Positions 42,479 to 51,382 are shown, numbered from the stretch's first letter. The stretch is DNA of 64,000 bases from Candidatus Latescibacterota bacterium (GCA_021295695.1 JAGWBW010000002.1:1-64000); one strand, 5' to 3'. Numbers and translations: made by a program. Notes: a model not told the origin generated them from the sequence alone.

Positions 42479-43792
42479 ATGAGCAATGTCATTGAAGAAA
42501 TTGATCAGCTGAAAGAGGAGTTGGACGCATTGCGCCCATTGCCTCCTGATGTCCTCGGCCAGATAGAACAAAAGCTCCGAATTGAGTCAAACTATCACTC
42601 CAATGCCGTAGAAGGCAATAGCCTGACACTCGGAGAAACGAGAAGTCTGATTCTCCATGGGCTTACTGCAAGCGGGAAACCGATGCGCGATCATCTGGAT
42701 ATTGAAGGGCATGATGAGGCGGTAAAGGCGATGGAGGGTGCGGTAAAAAGAAACGAATTACTCAACGAGGTTTTTATCCGCAATCTCCATAAAGTGTTGC
42801 TGAAGGAGCCGTATGAAAACGACGCGATAACGCCAGATGGACAGCCTGTGAAACGACGCATTGCAATTGGAGAGTATAAGACACAGCCAAATAATGTGCG
42901 GACTTCTACAGGAGAGATTTATTATTTTACGCCACCGGATCAGGTGAAACCGGCGATGGGAGATCTCATAGATTGGTACAGAAGACAAGAGGACGAGGGC
43001 GAACATCCGATTATTATAGCCGCTACGTTTCACTACCGTTTTACCCGTATCCATCCGTTTGATGATGGTAATGGCCGTATGGCGCGGCTTCTAATGAATA
43101 TGATTTTGATCAAGCACGGGTACACGGTGGCTGTAGTCCCCGTTGAGCAGAGAGATCAATATATCGGGATGCTGGAGCAAGCGGATAAGACCGAAGATTT
43201 GGTCGAGTTTATCGCCTATGTTGCACATTGTTGCAAATATACCCTGAATCTTCATCTAAGAGCCGCCCGTGGAGAGGATATTGAAGATGTGGAGGATATA
43301 GATAAAGAGATCGTGCTATTCAAGCGTTCTTTACGAAAGGGCACAGGCGAGACAATCAATGCGAGAGAGCATGCGGAGAAGGTGCTGTATCCGTTACTGT
43401 TTCATTGCAAAGAGAAGATTGAGCAGTTTTCTGACCTATTCAACCATGTTTATCCATCTGGTAGTTCTAATGTGAGAGGGGTTGACAATCAAATTTCTAC
43501 TTTTCGGTTATTGGAAGATAAGAGAAACGCATTACCGGAGAATGCACTGTTTGTCTTCACTGAATTAGATTGCAAGCTGTATGGATATCAGGCGAAACAG
43601 AGAAGCAATATTCGCTTAAAAATTAAAAATGAAGCAGACTCGAATGGTTGCGTATGGGAGTTTTCTTCACGGGATCTTGGTTACAAAAAAGAATATGCGG
43701 GGCAAGATTTGGAGGTGCTTAAAAAGATGTTTAACGAAATGATACGGGATATGATGAAAGTGTTATCGGAGCAATCTGAAAATGGATCCTGA
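42479..43792 (+). CDS. Fic-domain protein (AMP-transferase class II)
   Basis: Fic proteins transfer AMP or another nucleotide part to hydroxyls of target proteins. The Fic core HPFDDGNGRMAR has its catalytic His at residue 192. The inhibitory motif SNAVEG (Ser41, Glu45) is in the N-terminal part, so the protein is of the class II self-inhibited type. The 437 residues include a C-terminal winged-helix-like extension of about 150 residues. A 15-nt direct repeat lies just upstream. It is followed, with an 11-nt overlap, by a small ORF related to an antitoxin. Confidence 0.93.
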   Translation: MSNVIEEIDQLKEELDALRPLPPDVLGQIEQKLRIESNYHSNAVEGNSLTLGETRSLILHGLTASGKPMRDHLDIEGHDEAVKAMEGAVKRNELLNEVFIRNLHKVLLKEPYENDAITPDGQPVKRRIAIGEYKTQPNNVRTSTGEIYYFTPPDQVKPAMGDLIDWYRRQEDEGEHPIIIAATFHYRFTRIHPFDDGNGRMARLLMNMILIKHGYTVAVVPVEQRDQYIGMLEQADKTEDLVEFIAYVAHCCKYTLNLHLRAARGEDIEDVEDIDKEIVLFKRSLRKGTGETINAREHAEKVLYPLLFHCKEKIEQFSDLFNHVYPSGSSNVRGVDNQISTFRLLEDKRNALPENALFVFTELDCKLYGYQAKQRSNIRLKIKNEADSNGCVWEFSSRDLGYKKEYAGQDLEVLKKMFNEMIRDMMKVLSEQSENGS

Positions 43793-43949
43793 TCTTTTGA
43801 AAGGCTATTGCGCGGTCTATGAGGCTTTACTGACCTTACTGAAAGACCTGGAAGACATAGAGGAGATTCGCCATCTTCGCGACGCAGGTGAAGAAGTAAT
43901 TCCCTGGGAACAGGCCAAAGTAGAACTGCGAGTAGATCGCTCATTTTGA
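43782..43949 (+). CDS. Truncated antitoxin-like mini-protein (55 aa)
   Basis: This 55-codon frame, starting ATG at 43782 with GGAG 10 nt upstream, overlaps the fic 3' end by 11 nt. Its core (YEALLTLLKDLEDIEEIRHLRD and WEQAKVELRVD) is clearly homologous to the middle of the next antitoxin (YAAWEALLALLDDLEDIEDMRHLRD, WKQAKAELRLN). It lacks the first 24 residues and the C-terminal tail of the antitoxin, which in such families contacts the toxin. It may be a partial duplication, a decoy, or a separate antitoxin for Fic. It is easily missed because of its size. Confidence 0.65.
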   Translation: MDPDLLKGYCAVYEALLTLLKDLEDIEEIRHLRDAGEEVIPWEQAKVELRVDRSF

Positions 43950-44016
43950 AAAGAACTTGACCGAATTTCAAGCGTGTATTATATACGCCAATGTAAGTTT
44001 GAAAAGGAGACTGATT

Positions 44017-44334
44017 ATGAGTGTACCTGAACTACTCGAAAAAGCCCAATTTGTCGTAGATGCCAGCGGCGAAAAAAAATCGGTGCTGCTTGACTACGCG
44101 GCTTGGGAGGCTTTACTGGCCTTATTGGATGACCTAGAAGATATAGAAGATATGCGCCATCTTCGCGACCCAGATGAAAAAGTGATTGCTTGGAAACAGG
44201 CAAAAGCGGAGCTGAGATTGAATGACGAACCATCGCGCCCTTTTGGGTTGTGCGCTGGGGAGTTCTCAGTGCCTGATGATTTCGACGATCCATTGCCGGA
44301 GTATGTGATTGAAGAATTTGAAGGTAAAAGATAA
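44017..44334 (+). CDS. Type II antitoxin of a VapC-type pair
   Basis: This 105-residue protein precedes a PIN toxin and ends exactly where the toxin begins. Its N-terminal part (VVDASGEKKSVLLDYAAWEALLALLDD) resembles Phd/DUF2281-type DNA-binding antitoxins, and its acidic C-terminus (VPDDFDDPLPEYVIEEFEGK) resembles toxin-binding tails. ATG 44017 with AAAAGGAGA upstream is preferred to a start 20 codons earlier. Autoregulation by the complex is expected for the family. The preceding mini-protein looks like a partial copy of it. Confidence 0.85.
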   Translation: MSVPELLEKAQFVVDASGEKKSVLLDYAAWEALLALLDDLEDIEDMRHLRDPDEKVIAWKQAKAELRLNDEPSRPFGLCAGEFSVPDDFDDPLPEYVIEEFEGKR

Positions 44335-44718
44335 ATGAGGCTTCTGCTAGATACTCACATCTTCCTCTGGCTCATAACCGGCGATCAACGCCTGCCAGAA
44401 GTCATGCAGAGGGATATTCTCAATCTTGAGAACGCAGTGTATCTAAGTGTCATTTCACTATGGGAAATCTCCGTAAAATACCAACTGGGCAAGCTACCCT
44501 TGCCAGAATCACCGGAGAATTATCTGTCTGTACAACGCGAAAGACACATGATTGCAAGTTTGCCTCTTGATGAAGCTAGCGTGTCTCAACTCGCCAAACT
44601 GCCTTCAACACATCGGGATCCATTTGATCGTATGCTTATCTGCCAAGCACTTGAGCATCACCTAACTATTGTGACTGTTGACGAAATGATTCGGGCTTAT
44701 CCTGTGCCAGTGTATTGA
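44335..44718 (+). CDS. PIN-domain toxin, VapC family
   Basis: The 127-residue PIN ribonuclease would cleave RNA and arrest growth unless bound by the antitoxin. Acidic residues of the metal site are visible: Asp6 in LLDTHIF, Glu in SLWEISVK near 42, Asp in HRDPFDRMLI near 91-95, and Asp in TVDEMI near 114. It starts immediately after the antitoxin stop. The group with WEIS and HRDPFDR is the COG3744 type. The target RNA is unknown. Confidence 0.92.
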   Translation: MRLLLDTHIFLWLITGDQRLPEVMQRDILNLENAVYLSVISLWEISVKYQLGKLPLPESPENYLSVQRERHMIASLPLDEASVSQLAKLPSTHRDPFDRMLICQALEHHLTIVTVDEMIRAYPVPVY

Positions 44719-44889
44719 TAGGCTCGACATCAGGCAATGAGTATCAGAGGTTTACAGGGCTAATCTTGCACTCAAAGATGACATTGTATATTGGTGCTAC
44801 GCCTTTGTCGCAACGAGAATGGGACACAGCGAGGTCGTCTTCAACACACTCATACGAGTTTGGAATTTATCACTACAAAGGAGAAAAAA

Positions 44890-45537
44890 ATGAAAGTGCT
44901 GGTTTTGTCGGGGCCGAACCATCGGTTTGATGCAAGTGCCGAGGTTATCAATGGGTTTTTGGGCGCTCAGGACGATTTGTCTGTGGTGCTTGAAGACAAT
45001 AAGGATGTGCTGACTTCAGATGCTTTGAACGATTTTGATGTTCTGGTACACGGTACGGGATTCACGCGCACAGAGCGGGATGCAGATGGGACGGTAAATC
45101 GCTTGCCGGATTTGACGCCTGAGCAGGAAGAGGGGCTATTCGATTTTGTGGCAGGCGGCAAAGGTCTGTTGGGTATTCACGGTACTGCCTGGTGGATTGG
45201 CGGGAAAGCCGTGGATTTGATTGGCGGGCACGCAAACTGGCATCCGCCGGGATTGACGTTCACAGTCAATATTGCGGATGAGGCGCACCCGATCACACAG
45301 GGCGTGGATGATTTTGAAGTGGAAGACGAGATTTATATGTCTGCATGGGACCCCGCTGTTCACATTTTGGCAACCGCGGATTGGAGCGATAAGCAGCATC
45401 CCATGGCCTGGGTAAAGGATTATGGCGAAGGACGGGTATTTTACACGACTCTGGGACACGGGCCGGGTACATTTGAGCGGTCGGGGATGCAGCAATTGGT
45501 GACGCAGGGCGTGAGGTGGGCTGGAGGGAACTCGTAA
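44890..45537 (+). CDS. ThuA-like domain protein
   Basis: The 215-residue protein has the ThuA-like (type 1 glutamine amidotransferase-like) fold: KVLVLSGPNHRFD at the start, FDVLVHGTGF near 55, GGKGLLGIHGTAWW near 92, AHPITQGVDDFEVEDEIY near 136, and GRVFYTTLGHG near 184. Such proteins lie near sugar-utilisation and trehalose genes; activity is unproven. A start at 44791 is rejected, because ATG 44890 has AAAGGAG just before it. It overlaps the GPP34-like gene by one base (TAATG). Confidence 0.88.
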   Translation: MKVLVLSGPNHRFDASAEVINGFLGAQDDLSVVLEDNKDVLTSDALNDFDVLVHGTGFTRTERDADGTVNRLPDLTPEQEEGLFDFVAGGKGLLGIHGTAWWIGGKAVDLIGGHANWHPPGLTFTVNIADEAHPITQGVDDFEVEDEIYMSAWDPAVHILATADWSDKQHPMAWVKDYGEGRVFYTTLGHGPGTFERSGMQQLVTQGVRWAGGNS

Positions 45538-46187
45538 TGCTTAGATTTGCCGAAGAACTCATGCTTCTGATACTCGACGACGAGAATGGGAAGTTTGCTC
45601 GCGTACCAGACCGACTGATGCGGTATGCACTCGCCGGTGGTGTGTTGATGGATTTGGCGCTGGAGAATCGGATTGATACGGATCTCGAAAAACTGATCCT
45701 CGTCGATTCAACTCCAGTTGGGGATAGTTTGCTCGATCCGACGCTCGCGGATATTGCCCAGGCGACCGATACTAAGGATGCGCGCTTTTGGGTGGAACGC
45801 ACTGCGCTTCGCGCAGATACGATTCGAGAAGAGGCTCTCAATCGGCTCGTAGAACAGGGTATTCTCAAGCGCGAAGAAGACCGGTTCATGTGGGTCTTCC
45901 AGGCGCGACGCTATCCCATTATCGACAATACAGCCGAGCGCGAGGTTAAGTTGAGGATTATGGAGGTGTTGTTTAGCGACCAGATTCCAGATCCGCGCGA
46001 TGTCGTGATTATTGGTCTGGCGCATGCGTGCGATATATTTAAGGAAATTCTGTCCGCACGCGAACTGGCGCGTGTTGCCGATCGTATCGATCAGGTGCGA
46101 AAGCTGGATTTGATCGGTCAGGCTATGTCGCAGGCGATCACAGATATCGAGCTATCACTCGCCCTCGCCGTGCAGATGATGCCGTGA
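45537..46187 (+). CDS. GPP34 (Golgi phosphoprotein 3-like) family protein
   Basis: Bacterial GPP34 proteins share the fold of eukaryotic GOLPH3, which binds phosphoinositides. The 216 residues start MLRFAEELMLLILDDENG and have ALAGGVLMDLALENRIDTD near 33-51, a family hallmark, and a helical remainder. ATG 45537 shares a base with the ThuA stop, and GGAGG stands upstream. No transmembrane segment or catalytic motif is seen. It could bind acidic membrane lipids. The ThuA-GPP34 arrangement is unusual to me. Confidence 0.88.
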   Translation: MLRFAEELMLLILDDENGKFARVPDRLMRYALAGGVLMDLALENRIDTDLEKLILVDSTPVGDSLLDPTLADIAQATDTKDARFWVERTALRADTIREEALNRLVEQGILKREEDRFMWVFQARRYPIIDNTAEREVKLRIMEVLFSDQIPDPRDVVIIGLAHACDIFKEILSARELARVADRIDQVRKLDLIGQAMSQAITDIELSLALAVQMMP

Positions 46188-46207
46188 GGAGTGAGGATGG
46201 GGAAGTG

Positions 46208-46240
46208 AAAAGCCGCCCTTCAACAAGGCGGCTTTTTTTA
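46208..46240 (+). terminator. Terminator between the GPP34-like gene and the sulfatase
   Basis: A 10-bp stem (AAAAGCCGCC at 46208-46217 and GGCGGCTTTT at 46227-46236), a 9-nt loop and a T-run follow the GPP34 stop. It also lies just beyond the stop of the converging sulfatase gene and may act on both strands. Confidence 0.9.
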
Positions 46241-46250
46241 TTGGTGCATT

Positions 46251-47534
46251 TTAAGTTTGAAGGTCTGCTGGGTCGTTGATGCGCGCACCTTCAGGGGCAG
46301 AAACTGCGCCTGCGAGCAGTGGATCGTCGGTTGTTTCCATCCAGGTTTGGAGGCGATGGCGCAGGTCGTTTAACGCGTCCTGATATTTGGGGTCCGAGGC
46401 GAGGTTGTTGGTTTCATGGGGATCAAAAATGAGGTCGTAGAGTTGTTCCTGGAGTTGATTTTTCTGCCGCCAACCCTGGTCGAGAAAGTAGGATTTGCTG
46501 GGGCTGCCGTCGCAGTTGATGTCGCCAGGGCGCTGTGTGGGGTACCAGTGTCGGATGTATTTCCATTTTTTTGTGCGAATAGCGCGTTGTGGGTCGTAAT
46601 AGCTATGGTAGTTGACTTCTGCGAAAATTTCATCGTGGATTTCATCTGTTTCTTCGCGGACGAGTGGCAGTATGGATTTGCCTTGCAGCCAGTGGGGATG
46701 GTCTATGCCGATCACATCGCACAAGGTGGGGAAGAGATCAATTTGAGAGACCATGCTATCGATAACTTTGCCGCCTGAAAAACCCGGTCCGCGCATGATG
46801 AGCAAAACGCCGATGCCGTGATCGGTGAGGTTGCATTTCATCATGGGAAATGCGATGCCGTGATCGGTGGTGCTGATGACGATGGTGTTTTCGGCAAGTC
46901 CGGCACGGTCTATGGCGTTGAGGACGCGCCCGATTTCGGTATCGAGAATGCGAACGCAGGTTTTGTAAGCGGCGGTGTCGTATCGGGTTTCAGGGGTGTC
47001 GGGCAAGGGCGCAGGTGGTATGCAATAGCGCGGGTCGTCTCCAGGCTCTGGTTCGGGAAAGCTGCGATGGGTGACGGTATAGCCGACGTCGAGAAAGAAG
47101 GGCTTGTCGTGAGATCTGTTGAGAAATGCGATGGCCGCATCAGAGGTAGCCTGTTGATTTTTCGCTGTGTCGAATATTTCGTCATAACCGATTTCCGAGG
47201 GATCGGCTGCGGGAGGGCGACCAACGTGCTGAAAACCCGATAGAGCGGTTGTGTAACCCGCTTTTTTGAGCGTTTGAACGAGGTGATGGCTGTAATCGTT
47301 GAGCCTAAAACCGCGGTGGGCAAGCCCCAGCATGCCACAACTGTGGGGCCACTGTCCGGTCAGGAGTGCGGCTCGGCTCGGCGAGCAGGTCGGGTTGGCG
47401 CAAAAAGCCTGGCGGAATAGAACACCCTGTTCGGCGAGGCGCTGAAAATTTGGGGTGGGCATGGCATGCCCAAAGGGCTGAATGTAGCGACCCGTGTCGT
47501 GAGAGTGGATGTAGAGGATGTTTGGATGGGCCAT
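46251..47534 (-). CDS. Sulfatase (Cys-type)
   Basis: The second sulfatase of the window (427 aa) has NILYIHSHDTG at the start for metal binding, the formylglycine motif at Cys50 in CSPSRAALLTG (C-x-P-x-R), and a second metal segment VISTTDHGIAFP. It differs from the one at 25.1 kb, which is C-x-S-x-R, so the two are distinct subfamilies. There is no obvious signal peptide. It lies 19 nt downstream of the TrpD-like gene and may be co-transcribed. Glycan sulfates of marine or soil origin are plausible substrates. Confidence 0.93.
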   Translation of the reverse strand: MAHPNILYIHSHDTGRYIQPFGHAMPTPNFQRLAEQGVLFRQAFCANPTCSPSRAALLTGQWPHSCGMLGLAHRGFRLNDYSHHLVQTLKKAGYTTALSGFQHVGRPPAADPSEIGYDEIFDTAKNQQATSDAAIAFLNRSHDKPFFLDVGYTVTHRSFPEPEPGDDPRYCIPPAPLPDTPETRYDTAAYKTCVRILDTEIGRVLNAIDRAGLAENTIVISTTDHGIAFPMMKCNLTDHGIGVLLIMRGPGFSGGKVIDSMVSQIDLFPTLCDVIGIDHPHWLQGKSILPLVREETDEIHDEIFAEVNYHSYYDPQRAIRTKKWKYIRHWYPTQRPGDINCDGSPSKSYFLDQGWRQKNQLQEQLYDLIFDPHETNNLASDPKYQDALNDLRHRLQTWMETTDDPLLAGAVSAPEGARINDPADLQT

Positions 47535-47553
47535 TGAATTCTCCTGTGATTAT

Positions 47554-48960
47554 TTATAGATACGCTCGAAGGTGTTTGAGGGCACGGCCATTGTCTATTG
47601 CTTTTCGCGCCTGTCGAATTGCATCGTGGGGATCGGAGGTGAAACCGAGCAGGTAATCTGTGAGGGCTGTATTGAGTATGATGCGGTCGTAAACAGGACC
47701 TTTTTTTCCGGAAAGGGCTGCGAGGCCGAGTTTGGCAAAGGTATGCGCATCGACGGCTTCGGGGCGTGGATTTTGTGCGTAGTGAAAGCCGTAAGTGGCG
47801 GGATTGATGTCGCAGGCGTAAGTTTGATCGGCGCGAAAGCCCTGTGAAAAATTGATGGCGTTGCGCGTTTTATCGGTGGGTTTTCCCAGGCGAAGGGAAA
47901 AGTGGCTGGTGCCCTCTTCTCCCTTGATCGCTACCGCGGATGTAAACCCGGTCTCGCGTGCGATTTTCAGAAGAGGGATTTCGTATCCCGAATGGTAATA
48001 ACCGATGACGATGTGATTGCTGCCAGCACAGATGAAGAGTTGCTGCGCTTTTTCTGTGGCAGACCACGGGGGGCGTTTGCCAATGTGGGCGCGAAGGTCG
48101 CGGGCTGCATAGGCCAATGGCGCATATTCGCGCTGGCTGATGTAGGCAAAGCCAATCTCGGGATTTTCGAGTCGTTCTGCTGCTTCGGAAAGAGACAGAT
48201 TGGTGCGAGTATTGAGGGCGTCGAGGATCTGTTCGTCGGTTACACCCCATTTGGGTGGCATGGCATCTACACCGTGAAGCACGGTGGGGCGACCGAGGGC
48301 CGCGCGCAGTGCCGCGACAAAAAGGGTGGGTTTGAAGTAGCGGGTTGAGCCGTTGTAGGGTTGACCAAAGTGGGTGAGGTTATTCACCTGTACTGTGTGG
48401 ATGCGTTCGGGTGCAAAGGTCGAGTGGAGGTATCCGCGCACCTCGTCGTAGGATTCGAGGTTCATGCGCTGGCCAATCAGCGCGGCACCTTTGAGGCTGC
48501 CGCGAACGCTGTTGGTGAGAATGGCTTCGCACATAAGGCGCGTTTGGTCGCAGGTGAGATGCCTCCCGGCAAGAATAGATTTTAGCGCGGTAATGACGGT
48601 TTGCTCATCAGATGATTTTGTGGGACAATGATTTTTAAAGCCGAAGATATATTGCAGGTCCGGTGGCAGGTGGTTCTTCAGGAGAGGGGTATATTGTTCA
48701 AAGGCATTGATTTCCGCCTGGCTCCAGGCTGTTTTGGGCGGGTAATTGCGCCGCAGACGCATCGCGGCAAAAAAGGCTCCCATCTGGATATCGGAGACTG
48801 GCTGACGCGCTTTGTTTTGCAGCGTATTGAGGATGGCATCCAGTACGGGTTGTGGCTGTGGATCGTTGGATTTGTTTCCCAGAGGACGAGATTGTGTGGG
48901 ACCTGTACACACGCGTGCCTGGGCTTCGAGTACGAGGGGATTGGGATCGAATAATGGCAT
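47554..48960 (-). CDS. Anthranilate phosphoribosyltransferase (TrpD)-like protein
   Basis: This 468-residue protein resembles the class of TrpD-like/nucleoside phosphorylase folds: an N-terminal helical part (KSILAGRHLTCDQTRLMCEAIL near 125-146), then YNGSTRYFKPTLFVAALRAALGRPTVLHGVDAMPPKWGVT in the glycine-rich core near residue 207. Ordinary TrpD is about 340 residues with GTGGD near the phosphoribosyl site, not seen here. It is closer to the YbiB/TrpD2 group, whose members often bind nucleic acid. No other trp gene is near, so tryptophan synthesis is unlikely. The gene next downstream is a sulfatase. Confidence 0.7.
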   Translation of the reverse strand: MPLFDPNPLVLEAQARVCTGPTQSRPLGNKSNDPQPQPVLDAILNTLQNKARQPVSDIQMGAFFAAMRLRRNYPPKTAWSQAEINAFEQYTPLLKNHLPPDLQYIFGFKNHCPTKSSDEQTVITALKSILAGRHLTCDQTRLMCEAILTNSVRGSLKGAALIGQRMNLESYDEVRGYLHSTFAPERIHTVQVNNLTHFGQPYNGSTRYFKPTLFVAALRAALGRPTVLHGVDAMPPKWGVTDEQILDALNTRTNLSLSEAAERLENPEIGFAYISQREYAPLAYAARDLRAHIGKRPPWSATEKAQQLFICAGSNHIVIGYYHSGYEIPLLKIARETGFTSAVAIKGEEGTSHFSLRLGKPTDKTRNAINFSQGFRADQTYACDINPATYGFHYAQNPRPEAVDAHTFAKLGLAALSGKKGPVYDRIILNTALTDYLLGFTSDPHDAIRQARKAIDNGRALKHLRAYL

Positions 48961-49285
48961 AGATGGAAAGTATTGTGGGGATGCTGTGTTGTCAAGCGAA
49001 TCAAATGAGGGAAGACATTATTGGACCACAGTTGCGTGGTGAAGTATTAGCAGATATTGACCGCTGTGTGCAAATTACAACTTTTAGTAAAGCCAGGCGG
49101 TACAAATTCTGTCCAAAAAAAAGATTTGACTTTCGCATAGACAAGTAATATTTTAGCTGAACTTCTCAATTCCCTATTGAGCGAATGGCTTGAGCGGGTT
49201 TCGATTTATGCAAAAGTCGGATTTTCTGCACACGACGTGCGGCAAGAGTTTTCATAGATAATTTCACACATCAGGATAAAGGTCA
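48961..49285. other. Intergenic region upstream of the STAS gene
   Basis: This 325-nt gap lies between divergent genes. It holds a small hairpin (CTCAAT at 49165-49170 with ATTGAG at 49176-49181) without a T-run. A 61-codon plus-strand frame begins in it, but without a ribosome site or family match. I see no clear promoter boxes. Confidence 0.5.
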
Positions 49286-49624
49286 ATGGAGATTAAAACG
49301 CAAAGAGAAAATGGAATTTTAATCGCGAACGTGAATGGCCGGGTTGATAGTGCCAATGCCCGCGAGTTCGAAAATGTATTAAGCTCTGCAATCAGTGACG
49401 ACGATACCTGCGTAGTCGTAGATTTTGGCGGGCTTTCTTACATTAGCAGCTCGGGTCTGCGGGTCATTTTGCTGGTTGCCAAGTCACTTCGGAATCGCAA
49501 TGCGGAATTTGCGCTTTGCTCGCTTTCTGGTCCCATCGGAGAGGTCTTTAAAATCAGCGGATTTGACAAGATCATTTCGATCTATGACTCACAGGCAGAG
49601 GCTTGCGCCGCACTGGGCGGATAA
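49286..49624 (+). CDS. STAS-domain anti-sigma factor antagonist
   Basis: This 112-residue protein matches SpoIIAA/RsbV-type antagonists, which bind an anti-sigma kinase when unphosphorylated. The STAS core has VVVDFGGLSYISSSGLRVILL near 43-63, with the phosphorylation site probably Ser55. The adjacent genes for an RsbW-like kinase and a PP2C phosphatase complete a partner-switching module, although a 588-nt gap separates it from them. No sigma factor gene is adjacent, so the target may be elsewhere. Confidence 0.93.
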   Translation: MEIKTQRENGILIANVNGRVDSANAREFENVLSSAISDDDTCVVVDFGGLSYISSSGLRVILLVAKSLRNRNAEFALCSLSGPIGEVFKISGFDKIISIYDSQAEACAALGG

Positions 49625-50212
49625 CCTGACCTTTACTTTATCGCGTGTGCTCTCAAGCCATAGATGGAGGACTTGGCGTGTTTTAGCCTATTGCACAGAC
49701 CGGGTTAGACTCGCCAGTTATGTACGTTCCACAATCGGGTTACAGGCGAAGCCATATTATCGAACTTACACGCCAATCCGATTTTCCTATGTATCTTGTC
49801 CATAGATCACTATTCCAGGGTATCTCTCATGCCCTGTATATCCGCTTTCAAAACCTCCCGAATAACAGCCAGCCTTCTACCTAGTTTATCGCGGCAAAAG
49901 AGACTACCCATATCAATCTTACTTGAGATTGTCATTGCGGCATGGTTTTAGCCGCCACGCCGAAGGCACAACGCCAGTAATCCAGAAGGTTTTGCTGTTC
50001 GCTTCTATATGGGGTATGACTTACGCCACGATGCACTAGTGTCGTGCAGTTTGTCATTACACTCGGAGCCCACTCCCTTACAACGCAGCGAGTAATGGGG
50101 TAGGTCCATAAAGCGAGGACTTTGCTATCGCAATGATTGTACATCGGTCAAAAAATACTTAACGTCGGTATAAGTAAGACACCATTAATATATCAATATA
50201 AGAGGCGGATAT
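49625..50212. other. Unexplained 588-nt intergenic region
   Basis: This is the longest gap in the window. On the minus strand it contains a 70-codon frame (49932-50144) whose TGA overlaps the ATG of a 41-codon frame (49810-49935) as ATGA. Neither product resembles a family I know. The inverted repeat TGCAC/GTGCA (50032-50036 and 50044-50048) lies in it. The upstream region of the receiver-PP2C gene near 50195 has an AAGAGGCGGAT ribosome site. The content looks like a degenerate or repeat-derived sequence rather than simple promoter DNA. Confidence 0.5.
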
Positions 50213-51382
50213 ATGAAAAAGGCGCAATACAAAATACTCGTTGTTGATGACGAACCCGATCTCGAACATCTCGTGCGGCAGCGCATGCGGCGCGATGTTC
50301 GCGCCGGACACTACGAATTCGTCTTTGCCTACAACGGCGTTGAGGCTCTCGAGGTGCTGAACGCGGATCCGGATATCGATATGGTGCTTTCGGACATCAA
50401 TATGCCGCGGATGGATGGTCTCACGTTGCTCGAACAGATGCCCCAGGTCGATCCAGACCTCCGGGCTGTCATTGTCTCGGCTTATGGCGATATGAAAAAC
50501 ATCCGTACGGCGATGAATCGGGGGGCGTTCGACTTTGTTACCAAACCCATTGATTTTCAGGATTTGAGGGTCACAATTGATCGCACTTTGGAACACCTGA
50601 AAATGTGGCGCGAGGCTGTGGCTTCGCGGGATAAGTTGGTGGCGCTGCAAAACGAGCTTCGCGTTGCCCATGAGATGCAGCAGTCGATCCTGCCGAAGAC
50701 CTTTCCCGACAAACCTGAATACCAGTTGTTTGGAAACATGGAGCCTGCACGCGAAGTGGGGGGCGATTTTTTCGATATTATCAATCTGGAAAACGGCCGC
50801 GTTGGTCTGGCAATTGCCGATGTTTCCGATAAGGGTGTACCGGCTGCTCTATTCATGATGTCCAGTCGCACATTGATGAAAGGGGCCGCCATTGGCAGAT
50901 CGAATCCGGCCGAGGTGTTGAGTGAGGTCAATAATCTCCTGCAGGAAGACAATGACGCAGCGATGTTTGTCACCGTATTTTATGCCGACTACAATCCGGC
51001 GAATGGGGTACTGTTGTACGCTAATGGGGGGCACAATCCCCCGATTGTCGTCCACGCGGATGGCAGCTCGACTGTGCTCCCCCAGACCAACGGAATTGCT
51101 CTGGGTATCATGCCAGGCATAGAATACGAACAAAACTCAATCACTCTATCGCCTGGCGATGCCCTCGTGCTCTACACAGATGGTGTCACCGAAGCCATGA
51201 ATGCCCAGAATGAGGAGTTTGAGATGGGGCGCTTGTGTGCTGTATTGTCCGAGCATTGTTCGTGTGATGTCCGCGAAATTAATCAGGCGGTTTTTCAAGC
51301 TGTGCAGGCATTTGCGGGTGATATGCCCCAGTTCGACGATATGACCTGTATGACACTTTTTTGCAGAGAGATAGGGACATGA
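50213..51382 (+). CDS. Receiver-PP2C serine phosphatase (RsbU/SpoIIE-like)
   Basis: The 389-residue protein joins a receiver domain (residues 1-125; Asp61 phosphoacceptor in VLSDINMP, Lys111 in VTKP) to a PP2C/SpoIIE phosphatase domain (about 160-385). The latter shows GGDFFDI, IADVSDKGVPAALFM, GGHNPP, YTDGVTEA and DDMT metal-binding segments. A short coiled coil links them. It probably dephosphorylates the STAS protein when its receiver is phosphorylated, which couples two-component input to partner switching. It overlaps the RsbW-like gene by 4 nt (ATGA). Confidence 0.95.
   Translation: MKKAQYKILVVDDEPDLEHLVRQRMRRDVRAGHYEFVFAYNGVEALEVLNADPDIDMVLSDINMPRMDGLTLLEQMPQVDPDLRAVIVSAYGDMKNIRTAMNRGAFDFVTKPIDFQDLRVTIDRTLEHLKMWREAVASRDKLVALQNELRVAHEMQQSILPKTFPDKPEYQLFGNMEPAREVGGDFFDIINLENGRVGLAIADVSDKGVPAALFMMSSRTLMKGAAIGRSNPAEVLSEVNNLLQEDNDAAMFVTVFYADYNPANGVLLYANGGHNPPIVVHADGSSTVLPQTNGIALGIMPGIEYEQNSITLSPGDALVLYTDGVTEAMNAQNEEFEMGRLCAVLSEHCSCDVREINQAVFQAVQAFAGDMPQFDDMTCMTLFCREIGT

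Noticed and set aside
43782-43949. Reading the mini-protein as a classical FicA antitoxin
   Set aside because: It lacks the inhibitory S/T-x-x-x-E-G/N motif, which the Fic protein itself carries; similarity is to the VapC-linked antitoxin instead.
47554-48960. Assignment as trpD for tryptophan synthesis
   Set aside because: The usual GTGGD phosphoribosyl motif was not seen, the protein is too long, and no other trp gene is near; called TrpD-like only.
48963-49148. 61-codon plus-strand frame before the STAS gene
   Set aside because: No ribosome site, no family resemblance, and it begins at the divergent start region of the TrpD-like gene; kept only as part of the intergenic description.
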